Source: an uncultured Hyphomicrobiales bacterium | GTDB taxonomy: Bacteria; Pseudomonadota; Alphaproteobacteria; Rhizobiales; Xanthobacteraceae | Direction of reading: 5' to 3' | Length of the DNA: 64,000 bases | Assembly (NCBI GenBank): GCA_903878085.1 | Contig: CAIRGJ010000046.1 | Coordinates: 1 to 64,000 of the forward strand | In this document: in pieces, positions 1 to 8,798 of the stretch | Layout: each line of letters begins with the position of its first letter | Numbering within the stretch: position 1 is the first letter of the stretch | The notes under the pieces: model-generated | Seen by the model: only the letters and a program-made list of their open reading frames with translations | Database searches by the model: none | What the model was told of the DNA's origin: nothing | Translations under genes and position numbers: made by a program

Positions 1-31
1 ACCCCTCCCCACGCTTCGCGGGGGAGGGGGG
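1..31. repeat. Edge of a GC-rich palindromic repeat (family C)
   Basis: The first bases form a short G/C-rich hairpin (ACCCCTCCCC ... GGGGAGGGG). It resembles the ends of the longer element at 32296-32455. Its G-run GGGGGAGGGGG lies directly in front of the first ATG, so the repeat appears to supply the ribosome binding site of that gene. The element is cut by the window start. Confidence 0.5.
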
Positions 32-1525
32 ATGACCGTCGACCACCACGGCAACGCAACGACGTTTGACGTCATCGTCGTCGGTGGCGGCGGCGGCGGC
101 CTTGCCGCGGCGATCGAGGCGCGCGCGGCCGGGCGCGATGTGCTGCTGCTTGAAAAAAACGAGGAGCTTGGCGGCTCGACCGCGTGGTCGGTCGGCTCGG
201 TGACCGCGAGCGGCACGCCGCATCAGGCCCGCAAGGGCATCCAGGATTCGCCGCAAGACCACTGGCGCGACATGGCCGGCTTCAACGGCGATCTGGATTC
301 TCGCGATAATCCAAGCTTGCGCCGCGTGCTGGCCGACGCCATGCCGGACACGTTCCGCTGGCTGCTGAGCCACGGCATTCGGTTCTACGGACCCATGCCG
401 GAGCCGCCGCACACCAAGCCGCGCATGCACAACGTGCTGCCGAATTCGCGTTCCTTCATCACGCATCTGGAAAAGGCCGCGCGCCGCGCCGGCGTCAAAA
501 TTCAATGCGGCGTGCGTGCCAAGGCGCTGCTAGCGGAGCAGGGCCGTGTTGTCGCCATCGATTGCGACACGGCGGAAGGCCCGCGGCGGTTCATTGCGCG
601 CGGCGGCATCGTGCTGGCGACCGGCGACTTCACCAGCGATCCCGAACTCAAAGCGCAGTTCATGGGGCCGCAGGAAGCCAAGATCGACGGCGTCAACATT
701 ACCGCGACCGGCGACGGGCAGAAGCTGGCCGTGACGCTCGGTGGCCGCATCGTCAACGGCGATCTCGCGCTCGGGCCGGAACTGCGTTTCGTGCCGCCGC
801 AAAAGCGCAGCCTGTTGCTGAGCCTGCCGCCCTGGCCGCTGCTCGCCAACCTGATGGCGTGGTCGCTCGATAAAATGCCGAGCGCGCTGCTGCGGCCCTT
901 CGTGATGAGCTTCGTCACCACGGCCTTGGCGCCGTCGCCCGACTTGTTTGCCGCCGGAGCAATCCTGGTCAACCAACGCGGTGAGCGCTTCGCCGACGAA
1001 CTTGAAAAGCCCGCCTATGCGCTGCCGGATCAGCCGGACAAGGTCGGTTACATTCTGCTCGACCGGCGGCTGGCGAATTTGTTTTCCGGCTGGCCGCATT
1101 TTATTTCGACCGCGCCGGGCGTGGCTTACGCCTATGTCGAGGACTACCGGCGCAACCGGCCGGATGTCTTCAACGCGGGTGCGACGCTCGATGCGCTGGC
1201 AGAGAAACTCTCGATACCGTCGGCCGCGCTTAACGCGACGGTTCAGGCGCATAACGCCAAAGCCGGCAACCGGCCAATGCTCGGCGACGGGCCTTACGTG
1301 GCGCTAGGTCCCGTGCGCGCGGTCTTCGTCCATGCCGAAGGCGGGCTGGCGGTCGATCATGAGCATCGCGTGCTCGGCAAGGACGATGCGCCGATCGCGG
1401 GCTTGTACGCGGCGGGTTCCACCGGACAGGGCGGCTTGCTGCTCAAGGGCCACGGCCATCATCTCGGCTGGGCTTTCGCCTCCGGCCGCCGCGCCGGCCG
1501 CAACGCGGCGATGAATGTCGCGTAA
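32..1525 (+). CDS. FAD-dependent oxidoreductase (fumarate reductase / 3-ketosteroid dehydrogenase-like flavoprotein)
   Basis: A 497-residue flavoprotein of the FAD_binding_2 family. The N-terminal Rossmann motif VIVVGGGGGGLAAAIEA (about residues 14-30) followed by LLLEKNEELGGST binds the ADP part of FAD. The C-terminal GLYAAGSTGQGG and GHGHHLGWAFASGRRAG segments match the second FAD contact of this family. Relatives reduce or dehydrogenate C=C bonds next to a carbonyl (fumarate, urocanate, ketosteroids). Nothing here fixes the substrate. The Bug binding protein gene follows 87 bp downstream on the same strand, so the pair may serve one organic acid. Length is normal and no signal peptide is visible. 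Family sure, substrate unknown. Confidence 0.85.
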   Translation: MTVDHHGNATTFDVIVVGGGGGGLAAAIEARAAGRDVLLLEKNEELGGSTAWSVGSVTASGTPHQARKGIQDSPQDHWRDMAGFNGDLDSRDNPSLRRVLADAMPDTFRWLLSHGIRFYGPMPEPPHTKPRMHNVLPNSRSFITHLEKAARRAGVKIQCGVRAKALLAEQGRVVAIDCDTAEGPRRFIARGGIVLATGDFTSDPELKAQFMGPQEAKIDGVNITATGDGQKLAVTLGGRIVNGDLALGPELRFVPPQKRSLLLSLPPWPLLANLMAWSLDKMPSALLRPFVMSFVTTALAPSPDLFAAGAILVNQRGERFADELEKPAYALPDQPDKVGYILLDRRLANLFSGWPHFISTAPGVAYAYVEDYRRNRPDVFNAGATLDALAEKLSIPSAALNATVQAHNAKAGNRPMLGDGPYVALGPVRAVFVHAEGGLAVDHEHRVLGKDDAPIAGLYAAGSTGQGGLLLKGHGHHLGWAFASGRRAGRNAAMNVA

Positions 1526-1612
1526 AGCTACTCGCGCGCACGTTGGTTGCAACGCGTCCGATTTGGGCTATTGAAAAAGCCGGGCGGACAAGAAAATCCT
1601 GCGGAGGAAACC

Positions 1613-2572
1613 ATGCTGCGCGTATTTTCATTCTTCACCGCGATCCTGCTGGCCGTCATGTCGACCGCTCAGGCGCAGCAATATCCCGACCGTCCGGTGC
1701 GCGTGATCGTCGGCTACGCCGCCGGCAGCGGCCCTGACATCCAGGCGCGCACGGTGGCGGCGCAACTCGGCGCCGATCTGGGCAAGAATTTCTTTGTCGA
1801 AAACAGGCTCGGCGCCAACGGCACCTTGGCCACGCGCACGGTCATAACGGCTGAGCCCGACGGCTACACGATTCTGTTCACCTCGAATGGCATCGCGCCG
1901 ACGCCCTTCATCTACAAGAGCCTCGGCTATGACATCTTCACGGATCTCAAGCCGATCGCGACCCAGGGCATTCTCGACGGTCTGCTGATCCTGGTCGACT
2001 CGAAGTCCGAGATCAAAACGCTGCAGCAGTTCATCGCGCACGCCAAGAAGGAGCGCGTGCTGTACGGCTCGCCCGGTGTCGGCAACGGTCTGCATCTCGC
2101 CACCGAACTGTTCAGCAAGTCGGCCGGCATCAAGATGCAGCACGTGCCTTACAAGGGCGCGTCCGAGGTGATGACTGGGATGCTCGGCGGCAGCATCGAA
2201 GTCATGTTCGTGACGCCGCCGTCGGTGATGGGCCTGGTCAAGGACGGCCGCGTGCGCACGCTCGGCTTCACCGGCACCAAGCCGTTCCCGGCGCTGCCCG
2301 AGGTGCCGCTGGTCAAGGACATCGTGCCCGGCTTCGAGCCGATCGGCTCGTGGGGCATCTTCATGGCGCCGGGCAAGACGCCGGACGCTATCGTCGACAA
2401 GCTCAACGCCGCGATCCACAAGGCGCTGCTGAACCCGAAGGTCGCTGACGTCATGCAGCGCGACGGCTATATCCCGGACAGCCGCAGCCCGGCCGAGACC
2501 GCCGCGTTCTTCCGCAAGGAAGTCGAGGCGACCGGCGTGGCGGTGAAGGCGGCGGGGATCGAGCCGCAGTAG
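1613..2572 (+). CDS. Bug/TctC family tripartite tricarboxylate transporter substrate-binding protein
   Basis: A 319-residue periplasmic solute-binding protein. The ATG at 1613 follows a GGAGG at 6-7 bases and gives a clean Sec signal peptide ending in AQAQ. The mature protein begins YPDRPVRVIVGYAAGSGPD, the standard Bug start, and contains the family marks ENRLGANG, AEPDGYT and HVPYKGASE. Bug proteins deliver carboxylates or other small acids to TctAB permeases or act as sensors. No tctA or tctB lies in the window. It is one of six members here. An upstream in-frame start at 1547 lacks a ribosome site and would bury the signal peptide, so it was not chosen. Confidence 0.92.
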   Translation: MLRVFSFFTAILLAVMSTAQAQQYPDRPVRVIVGYAAGSGPDIQARTVAAQLGADLGKNFFVENRLGANGTLATRTVITAEPDGYTILFTSNGIAPTPFIYKSLGYDIFTDLKPIATQGILDGLLILVDSKSEIKTLQQFIAHAKKERVLYGSPGVGNGLHLATELFSKSAGIKMQHVPYKGASEVMTGMLGGSIEVMFVTPPSVMGLVKDGRVRTLGFTGTKPFPALPEVPLVKDIVPGFEPIGSWGIFMAPGKTPDAIVDKLNAAIHKALLNPKVADVMQRDGYIPDSRSPAETAAFFRKEVEATGVAVKAAGIEPQ

Positions 2573-2579
2573 GCTGTTC

Positions 2580-2716
2580 TTTTGCCCCGGACGCGGCGCA
2601 GCACGAAGCGATCAGCGGAGTGATGCGACGCAGATCCGGGGCCTTTCCAGACTCCGAATCTGTAACGATCCCGGGTCTGCAGCGCACCACTGCGTAGTGC
2701 GCTGCGCCCGGGAAAG
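2580..2716. repeat. Dispersed intergenic repeat, family A, copy 1
   Basis: About 137 bp between the convergent genes ending at 2572 and 2721. It has the same layout as 27222-27358 and 35525-35690: two GC-rich imperfect hairpins with CCCGGG arms around a central ACTCCGAATCTGTAACG, then a TCTGCAGCGCACCA segment. The position between stop codons suggests a transcript-end role, but no U-tract is present. Confidence 0.7.
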
Positions 2717-2720
2717 GTTG

Positions 2721-3197
2721 TTAGCCCACCGCCGTGAGCGGTTTGCCGGAGGCGGTGACCGGCTTGGCGCTGATCAGCACGAAGGCGATGACGCAGGGCT
2801 CGGTGCCGCGATTGACCCAGTTGTGGATGGTGCCGCGCTGCACCAGCACGTCGCCGGCCTTGAGCTTGGCGACGACGCCGTCGTCGAGCTCCATCTCGAT
2901 TTCGCCGGAGATCACCACCGCGTAGTCGATCGAATCGGTACGGTGGTTGCGGGGCGTCACGTCCGGCCCGTAATGCACGATGCGGAACACGGTGCCGTTG
3001 TCGACCGTGGTCTTCATGACGCCGGTCGGATCGGTGAAGCCGTCATTGTCGACCGGGAAGCCCTTGGTCGACCACACCACGCAAGACGACGCGCCGGGGC
3101 GGTTGGAGATCACGTTCTTGGCGATCTCGTCGATCTCGACCTTGGCGTGACCGTTGGCGTCGTGACCGGTGACGACGCGGCGGATTTGCAGGCTCAT
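2721..3197 (-). CDS. Cupin domain protein
   Basis: A 158-residue single-domain cupin. The C-terminal half carries the barrel motifs: NHRTDSIDYAVVISGEIEME (motif 1, with an incomplete metal-ligand set) and RGTIHNWVN (motif 2 histidine). It is the last gene of a tandem minus-strand set of MFS transporter, thioesterase and alpha/beta hydrolase, 15 bp behind the hydrolase. Cupins in such sets are often small dioxygenases, isomerases or ligand-binding proteins. The ribosome site GAAGGA lies before the ATG at 3197. Function beyond the fold cannot be given. Confidence 0.85.
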   Translation of the reverse strand: MSLQIRRVVTGHDANGHAKVEIDEIAKNVISNRPGASSCVVWSTKGFPVDNDGFTDPTGVMKTTVDNGTVFRIVHYGPDVTPRNHRTDSIDYAVVISGEIEMELDDGVVAKLKAGDVLVQRGTIHNWVNRGTEPCVIAFVLISAKPVTASGKPLTAVG

Positions 3198-3212
3198 GGA
3201 CGTGTCCTTCCG

Positions 3213-4070
3213 TTACTTATTGCGTTCGTTGCGCTTGAGGAAATCGGCGAAAATCGCGGCCAGCTTCGGCTCGGCGTCGCGCCATTCCTGGCGGTCCCAA
3301 TCCTTCTTGAGATTGTCTTCGCCGCGCTTCTCGACGACGTCGTCGTGAAGCTCGCTGTTGGGAATGAGCTTGGCGGCCTTGCGCGCGGTCGCCGGGGTGT
3401 GGATGACGTCGTTGCCGGCGACGAGACACGCGGGCGCTTTGATGGCGTTGAGGTCGGCCTCCGTGGCGCCGACCATCGGCAGCTTTGCCGCGGTCAGGAA
3501 CGCCTCGCGCCAGCCGGTCATCACCTTGATGAAGTCGGAGACGTTGACCGAAAGAATGCGTTCACGGTTTTCCGGCCGCGCCGCGATGCATTCGGCGAAG
3601 TGTTCGGACTCTGCGACCGCCTTCATGCCGCCGGCGTTAGCGATTTTGATGAACTGGCCGTAGTAATTCTCCGCCAGCCGGTCGACCGCTTCCTGGCCGC
3701 CAGTGACGCGCCACAGCAGCAGGCCGCGCAGCGCATCGGGATGACGGATCGCAAACAAAATCGCGAGCCGCGCGCCGGCCGACGAGCCGCCGACATAGAG
3801 CGGCGCGGCGTCGAGCTGCTTGGCCAGCTCGTAGAGATCGTCGGCCCAGATCTCGTGCTCGGAGCCCGAACCGTCGAAGGCCACGTCCGAGGCGCCGCAA
3901 TTGCGGCGGTCATGCAACAGCACGCGATAACCGTTTGCCGCGATCGCCCGCGCCAGGTTGACCAGTTCGGCATAGGGCCGCCGGCTGCCCGGCGTCAGCG
4001 CGATGAAGGGGCCGGACGTGCCGACGACTTCGTAATTGATGTGAACTCCGCGAACCACGGCGACCGGCAT
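3213..4070 (-). CDS. Alpha/beta hydrolase
   Basis: A 285-residue alpha/beta hydrolase. The nucleophile elbow VGGSSAGARLA has an intact serine, an acid residue sits in AGNDVIHTP, and a candidate histidine follows in SELHDD. The LTPGSRRPY stretch is the usual oxyanion-hole position, and the strand LLHDRRNCGASD precedes the cap. The ATG at 4070 follows GGGGAG at 5 bases; a longer frame to 4145 lacks such a site. The thioesterase gene lies upstream and a cupin downstream on the same strand. Esterase, C-C hydrolase and lactonase are all possible. Confidence 0.87.
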   Translation of the reverse strand: MPVAVVRGVHINYEVVGTSGPFIALTPGSRRPYAELVNLARAIAANGYRVLLHDRRNCGASDVAFDGSGSEHEIWADDLYELAKQLDAAPLYVGGSSAGARLAILFAIRHPDALRGLLLWRVTGGQEAVDRLAENYYGQFIKIANAGGMKAVAESEHFAECIAARPENRERILSVNVSDFIKVMTGWREAFLTAAKLPMVGATEADLNAIKAPACLVAGNDVIHTPATARKAAKLIPNSELHDDVVEKRGEDNLKKDWDRQEWRDAEPKLAAIFADFLKRNERNK

Positions 4071-4181
4071 GTGCACTCCCCAATCCGCTGACTTTGCTTT
4101 TTGTCTGAGAGCCTTTTGCAACAGTGCGGGCGGCCCGGCAAGCAACTGGAGCGGGTTAGGCTCATGCGATTTTGCTGCGAC

Positions 4182-4580
4182 CTAGGGACGCTTTTTGGCC
4201 GCCAGGCGCTTATCGATGAGGGCCATGTCGACCACCATGCGCTCATGGGTGCCGTTGCCGATCTCTTCTATTTCGTCGCGCGCGGTGACGGTGAACTCGA
4301 TGCGGCGGCCGTCGACTTTGGTTACCACGGCCTCGGCGGTGACGCGATGGCCGACCGGGGTCGCCGCCAGATGGCGGACATTCACCAGCGTGCCAACGCA
4401 GCTTTCGCCGGGATCGAGATAATCGCGCACGGCGTTGAGCGCGGCATTCTCCATGGCAGTCACCATCATCGGCGTGGCGAACACCTGCGGCAGGCTGATG
4501 TCCTTGAATTGATTGGCGAGATGCGCCGGCATCACGCGCAGCGAATAAGTGCCTTTGGCTCCGACCGGTATTTCGCGCAT
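4182..4580 (-). CDS. Hotdog-fold thioesterase (fluoroacetyl-CoA thioesterase-like)
   Basis: A 132-residue hotdog protein of the FlK-like group. VFATPMMVTAMENAA carries the helix glutamate and threonine expected at the active site, GHRVTAEAVVTKV is the following beta strand, and RRIEFTVTARDE ends the fold. These proteins hydrolyse short acyl-CoA thioesters. The ATG at 4580 has GGAG nine bases upstream and lies 4 bp after the MFS stop, suggesting co-transcription with it. A longer start at 4607 would overlap the MFS gene and lacks a ribosome site. Confidence 0.82.
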   Translation of the reverse strand: MREIPVGAKGTYSLRVMPAHLANQFKDISLPQVFATPMMVTAMENAALNAVRDYLDPGESCVGTLVNVRHLAATPVGHRVTAEAVVTKVDGRRIEFTVTARDEIEEIGNGTHERMVVDMALIDKRLAAKKRP

Positions 4581-4584
4581 TTCG

Positions 4585-5787
4585 TCAGCTCCCGATGGCG
4601 CGCACATGATTGATCGCCGGCGCCAGGATTACCAGGAGAATTCCGCATAGCGCGATCGGCAAGAACGCCAGCGCCGCGATGCCGCTGAGGTCCCACAGCA
4701 GGCCGCTGATCACCGGCACGATCACCGCGCAACTATAGCTGATCGTGAACATGGCGGCGGTGACGCGGTGCACGTCGTCGGGCGGGCTCAGCAAAGGCGG
4801 CAGCGCCAGTGCCAGAATGAGGATCGCGGCGGCGGCAAAGCCCTGCAGCGCGGCGGCGGCAACGATCCAGGCGCCGGTGCCGAACACGATGCCAAGAGTC
4901 GCCAACAGGCACAGCACGCCGCAGACCTCGTAAGGCCAGGCCTTGCGTTCCAGCCGTCCGGCCACAGCAAGAAGGATGAGCGAGGCCGGAATCTGGCCGG
5001 CGTTCAATGCGGTCAGCGCCGGGCCGATCCACTCGCTCTGGCCGTTGCTGCGCAGATAGTCGGGCAGGAACGCGTTGGTGGCGAAGTACGTGGCGTTGAT
5101 GGTGCCGAGCATGATGCCGAGCCGCCAGATGAGGTGGCTGTTCCAGTCCGGCCACCAGCGGCGGCGTGCGATGGCGGTGCTGAGTGCGACGCGGGGCGCC
5201 GCCAACAAAATGACGATGGCAATGATCGCGACCGGCACACTCCAGACCACAAAACCCCACTGCCAACTGCCGTGAACAAAAGGCAACACCAGCGGCAGCA
5301 TCAGCGCCACCGCCAGGATTTCACCGATCAGCAGACCGTTGGTGTAGACGGCGGTGGCAAAGCCGATACGGTCGGGCAGCCAGGTGCGCACCGCGGGCGG
5401 CATGGTCACCTGCATGATGGCGACGCCGGCGCCCATCGCGATGGTCATGGCATAAAGCCAAACGACATCCGGCAGCGCGCCGCGCAGGGCGCCGCCGATC
5501 GCGGTAAGGCTCAAGCCGACAACCAGCGCCGTGCGCACGCCGAGCCGCGCGATCAGCAGCGAACCTGGCACCGCGGCAAAGGCGAACAGCATCGAGGGCA
5601 GGCCGGTGAGAATGCCGATCTGCGTCGCGCTCAGGTTCAATTCGTCGTGGATCAGCGGAATGACCGGCGGCACCGCCAGAATGGTCAGCCGCAACGCGTT
5701 GCCCGCCAGCCACAACAGCAGCAGCGAGGTCAGCAAACGGGCCTGTGACGGGGCACCGCTGGGCGTTTCGGTCATTGATACCGGCAT
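4585..5787 (-). CDS. MFS transporter, CynX/NimT type
   Basis: A 400-residue major facilitator protein with about 12 hydrophobic helices. The early NALRLTILAVPPVIPLI is typical of the CynX/NimT (cyanate / nitroimidazole) subgroup. A degenerate loop 2-3 motif follows in ARLGVRTALVVG. It is the first gene of the four-gene minus-strand run ending at 2721, and probably moves the substrate or product handled by the thioesterase, hydrolase and cupin behind it. The charge-poor helices and the length are normal. Direction of transport is not visible. Confidence 0.88.
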   Translation of the reverse strand: MPVSMTETPSGAPSQARLLTSLLLLWLAGNALRLTILAVPPVIPLIHDELNLSATQIGILTGLPSMLFAFAAVPGSLLIARLGVRTALVVGLSLTAIGGALRGALPDVVWLYAMTIAMGAGVAIMQVTMPPAVRTWLPDRIGFATAVYTNGLLIGEILAVALMLPLVLPFVHGSWQWGFVVWSVPVAIIAIVILLAAPRVALSTAIARRRWWPDWNSHLIWRLGIMLGTINATYFATNAFLPDYLRSNGQSEWIGPALTALNAGQIPASLILLAVAGRLERKAWPYEVCGVLCLLATLGIVFGTGAWIVAAAALQGFAAAAILILALALPPLLSPPDDVHRVTAAMFTISYSCAVIVPVISGLLWDLSGIAALAFLPIALCGILLVILAPAINHVRAIGS

Positions 5788-5889
5788 TTCGAATGATAGG
5801 GAGGAAGGCGATATTTCAATATTGGCGGGGCGCGGGATAACATAACAAGGGGTGTTCGCACAGTTCCTGCTCGGCTGTGGCTCGGAAAC

Positions 5890-6423
5890 CTAATCCGCAA
5901 GCACCGCGAGTTGCCGGCGCACCACGTCCAGCAGCGAGTCCTTGGTCCAATCGAATCTGATGCCCGGGATGTTGAACGAGGCGGCGGCTGCCATGTCGCC
6001 GTCGCGGTCGCCGATCAGAAAGCTGCGCGCCAGATCGATCGGCCATTCGCGCACCGCCTGTTCGAGCATGCCGGTGCCGGGCTTGCGGCAATCGCAATGC
6101 ATAGCGAAGGCCTCGACGGTGCCGTCGGGATGATGCGGGCAATGGTAGAAAGCGTCGATACGGGCGCCTTGCGCCTGCAACGCTTCCTGCATGTGGCCAT
6201 GGAAGGCGTGAATGTCAGCCTCGCTGTACATGCCACGCGCGACACCGGACTGGTTGGTGACCACGATCACGGTGAAGCCGGCCTCGTTCAGCAGCCGCAC
6301 CGCTTGCGGCGCGCCGGCGACCCAGTCGAGCTGATCGGCGCGATGGGCGTAGCCGTGGTCGACATTGAGCACGCCGTCGCGGTCGAGAAAGGCCGCCGGA
6401 CGCTTGGTGGGGTCGCTGCGCAA
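5890..6423 (-). CDS. gmhB: HAD-family D,D-heptose 1,7-bisphosphate phosphatase (GmhB-like)
   Basis: A HAD phosphatase of the HisB-N/GmhB type. The DxDxV/T catalytic motif is FLDRDGVLN, motif II is VVTNQSGVARG, and the zinc loop is present as YHCPHHPDG ... HCDCRKP. Motif IV is FLIGDRDGDMAAA. GmhB removes the C7 phosphate of heptose bisphosphate for lipopolysaccharide-core or GDP-heptose synthesis. The TTG at 6423 has GGAG at nine bases and leaves a 53-bp divergent gap to the next gene. An ATG at 6504 would overlap that gene by 28 bp and add 27 residues outside the family fold. Neighbouring polysaccharide genes fit. Confidence 0.85.
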   Translation of the reverse strand: MRSDPTKRPAAFLDRDGVLNVDHGYAHRADQLDWVAGAPQAVRLLNEAGFTVIVVTNQSGVARGMYSEADIHAFHGHMQEALQAQGARIDAFYHCPHHPDGTVEAFAMHCDCRKPGTGMLEQAVREWPIDLARSFLIGDRDGDMAAAASFNIPGIRFDWTKDSLLDVVRRQLAVLAD

Positions 6424-6476
6424 ATCCCAAAACTCCGCGTTTCGCCAGGAACGATTTAGCCTATATAAGCGACAAA

Positions 6477-7490
6477 ATGCCCGGCACAAACGCCGCCGGT
6501 CCACGATACGAACGAGCGCCCATGGAGCGTGGATTGGCCCAGCCGTTGTTGTTCGATCTGCGAGGCAAACGGGTCTATGTCGCCGGCCACAACGGGCTCG
6601 CCGGTTCGGCCATCGTGCGGCGGCTTGCGGGCGAGGCGTGCGAGATTCTCACCGCCCCCCGGCAGACGCTCGATCTGACCCAGCAAGCCGACACCGAGCG
6701 CTGGCTCGTGCAGCATAAGCCCGACGCCGTGATTATCGCCGCTGGGCATGTCGGCGGCATTTACGCCAACGACGCCTACCCGGCCGATTTCATCACCGAC
6801 AATCTGGCGATCGGCCTCAACCTCATCCGCGGCGCCCATCGGGCCGGCGCCAAGAAGCTGCTGGCGCTGGGTTCGTCCTGCATCTATCCGAAACTCGCGC
6901 CGCAGCCGATGCCGGAAGATGCGCTGCTGACCGGACCGCTGGAGCCGACCAATGAATGGTACGCGGTCGCCAAGATCGCGGCCATCAAGCTGTGCGAGGC
7001 CTACCGCAAGCAGCACGGCGCCGATTTCATTTCGGCGATGCCGACCAACCTGTACGGCCGCGGCGATAATTATCACGCCGACAACAGCCACGTGCCGGCG
7101 GCGCTGCTCCGCCGGTTTCACGACGGCAAAGTGTCGAACGCGGCCGCGGTGACGGTGTGGGGCACCGGCAAGCCGCGGCGGGAGTTTCTCTGCGCCGACG
7201 ATCTCGCCGATGCCTGTGTGTTCCTGATGAAGCATTATTCCGCGCCGGAGTTTCTCAATATCGGCACCGGGCAAGACATCAGCGTCGCGGATTTCGCGGC
7301 GGAGGTCGCGCGGGTGGTCGGCTACCGGGGCGCCATCGCGTTCGACACGACACGGCCCGACGGCCCGCCGCAGAAACTGCTCGACGTTTCCAAACTCAAC
7401 AGGCTCGGCTGGTCGGCGAAAATCCCGCTGCATGACGGCTTGGCCGCGGCCTATGCCGATTTCCTCGCCGGCGGCGGCCGTTCGCGCTGA
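6477..7490 (+). CDS. fcl: GDP-L-fucose synthase-like epimerase/reductase
   Basis: A 337-residue SDR enzyme closely following the GDP-4-keto-6-deoxymannose epimerase/reductase pattern. It has the NADP motif VYVAGHNGLAGSAI, the LGSSCIYPK block with catalytic Ser and Cys, NEWYAVAK with Tyr and Lys, and the NSHVPAALLRRF histidine. It would turn GDP-4-keto-6-deoxymannose into GDP-fucose in the cytoplasm. No gmd (GDP-mannose dehydratase) lies in the window, so the substrate must come from elsewhere or may be a 6-deoxy-heptose made with the adjacent GmhB. Another possible start is the ATG at 6522. The gene is convergent with the membrane protein at 7494. Confidence 0.9.
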   Translation: MPGTNAAGPRYERAPMERGLAQPLLFDLRGKRVYVAGHNGLAGSAIVRRLAGEACEILTAPRQTLDLTQQADTERWLVQHKPDAVIIAAGHVGGIYANDAYPADFITDNLAIGLNLIRGAHRAGAKKLLALGSSCIYPKLAPQPMPEDALLTGPLEPTNEWYAVAKIAAIKLCEAYRKQHGADFISAMPTNLYGRGDNYHADNSHVPAALLRRFHDGKVSNAAAVTVWGTGKPRREFLCADDLADACVFLMKHYSAPEFLNIGTGQDISVADFAAEVARVVGYRGAIAFDTTRPDGPPQKLLDVSKLNRLGWSAKIPLHDGLAAAYADFLAGGGRSR

Positions 7491-7493
7491 GCT

Positions 7494-8471
7494 TTAAGGC
7501 CCGGTGTGTTCTTGCGACAGCGTTTCGGTCTCGAGTTTCTTGACCGAACTCCACCGGTAACCGCTGGCGACCCAGACGGCGCCGCCGATGGCGCCAACGC
7601 TTAAGTTGGCGGCGCCATACAGAAGCGACACGATCAGGCCGTCGCTCTCGGCGAGGCCGGCATAGGAAAAGGCCAGCACCATCGCGCTCTCGCGCACGCC
7701 CCATCCGGCGATCGAAACCGGAATGGTCGAAACCATAATGACCGGCAGCACCACAAACAACATCTGGACCAGATCGACGGAAGCGTGGATCGCGCGCGCT
7801 GCGCCCCACGTCGCCAGCACCGTCAAGAAGTGAACGCAAAACGCGAACACTGCGACGCGGGCGCCGGCCGCGGAGCGGCACAGCTTCCAGGCCAGGCGCG
7901 AAGCGGTGGCGAGATGGCGCGTAATCCACCATCGATCCATCAGCCACAGATTGGGAATCCCAAGACCGAGGAACACCGCTGCGGCAAACAGCGCACCGAG
8001 GCCGATGACGACCAGCCCCGCTTGCGCGACGGGATCGTGAACAAGTTGCAGCGTCCAGGGCAGACAAACCGCCACTAGCGTTGACAGGACCGCGACGCCG
8101 ACGACGCGGTCGATTAGTATCGAATAAATTGACGTCGGCCAGCCCGCCCCGCCGCGCGCCAGCAGCCAGATGCGGGCGGCGTCGCCGCCGACCGTCGACG
8201 GCAGCACCTGGCTGAAAAACTGGCCGATGAAGGTGTAGCGCAGAGCGGTCAGAGCAGACAGGCTGGCGCCACAGACCGCAACGATCTCGCGCCAGCGCAA
8301 CGCGTTCATGGCAATTTGAACGCACATCGCCACCAGGACGAAGGCGATCCACCATAGATCGACTGCGCCAAGGCGTTGCGCGACGCCGCCGAGATCGACC
8401 CGGCGCAGCGACACATAAAGCAGCAGCGCGGAGATCGCCGCCTTGAGCAAGAATGACAGCAGCCGCCGCAT
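7494..8471 (-). CDS. Flippase-like (lysylphosphatidylglycerol synthase TM region, UPF0104) membrane protein
   Basis: A 325-residue integral membrane protein with about eight to nine helices, of the LPG_synthase_TM family. It begins LLSFLLKAAISALLLYVSLR and carries the family segments GQFFSQVLPSTVGGDAARIW and SIAGWGVRESAMV. Family members sit in envelope and polysaccharide clusters and are thought to move lipid-linked molecules. The ATG at 8471 follows GAGG; an in-frame ATG at 8513 would add 14 polar residues. Only 3 bp separate its stop from that of fcl, so the two transcripts converge. Confidence 0.82.
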   Translation of the reverse strand: MRRLLSFLLKAAISALLLYVSLRRVDLGGVAQRLGAVDLWWIAFVLVAMCVQIAMNALRWREIVAVCGASLSALTALRYTFIGQFFSQVLPSTVGGDAARIWLLARGGAGWPTSIYSILIDRVVGVAVLSTLVAVCLPWTLQLVHDPVAQAGLVVIGLGALFAAAVFLGLGIPNLWLMDRWWITRHLATASRLAWKLCRSAAGARVAVFAFCVHFLTVLATWGAARAIHASVDLVQMLFVVLPVIMVSTIPVSIAGWGVRESAMVLAFSYAGLAESDGLIVSLLYGAANLSVGAIGGAVWVASGYRWSSVKKLETETLSQEHTGP

Positions 8472-8798
8472 TGCCTCGTGATCTCCGATTTCGGTGAGCG
8501 CCGCCGGACGCAATGGCTCTGCACTAAGATATTATCGAACGCAATTCCATGGTTGCCGGTGCGATCGCTTGGCTAAATCATTCCTCCCGCGGCGCGCTTT
8601 CGGTGTGACGAGAGGAGCGACCAGGAGCGAAGCGGCAACTCGTGCGCGATTGGCAATGCCGCGGTCCCGCGAGTTGCACGTAAAGACGGACACACACTCA
8701 CTGCTTGCGCAACCTTTGAAATTAATAAATGATTTTTACAACCAGATTCGCGGCCAGGTCGTGGTCCGAGCTAATTACCTGAATCATAAGAGTTGGTT
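8472..8798. other. Intergenic stretch without a recognised gene
   Basis: About 327 bp between the divergent flippase-like gene and the small plus-strand gene at 8799. No frame shows protein-like composition. The right half (8700-8800) is AT-richer than its surroundings and probably holds the promoter for 8799. No hairpin with a U-tract was found. Confidence 0.4.

Noticed and set aside
2697-4091. A 464-codon plus-strand frame opposite the cupin and hydrolase genes
   Set aside because: It is antisense to two clear genes; its Arg/Asp/Gly/Val-rich composition is that of a shadow frame in GC-rich DNA.
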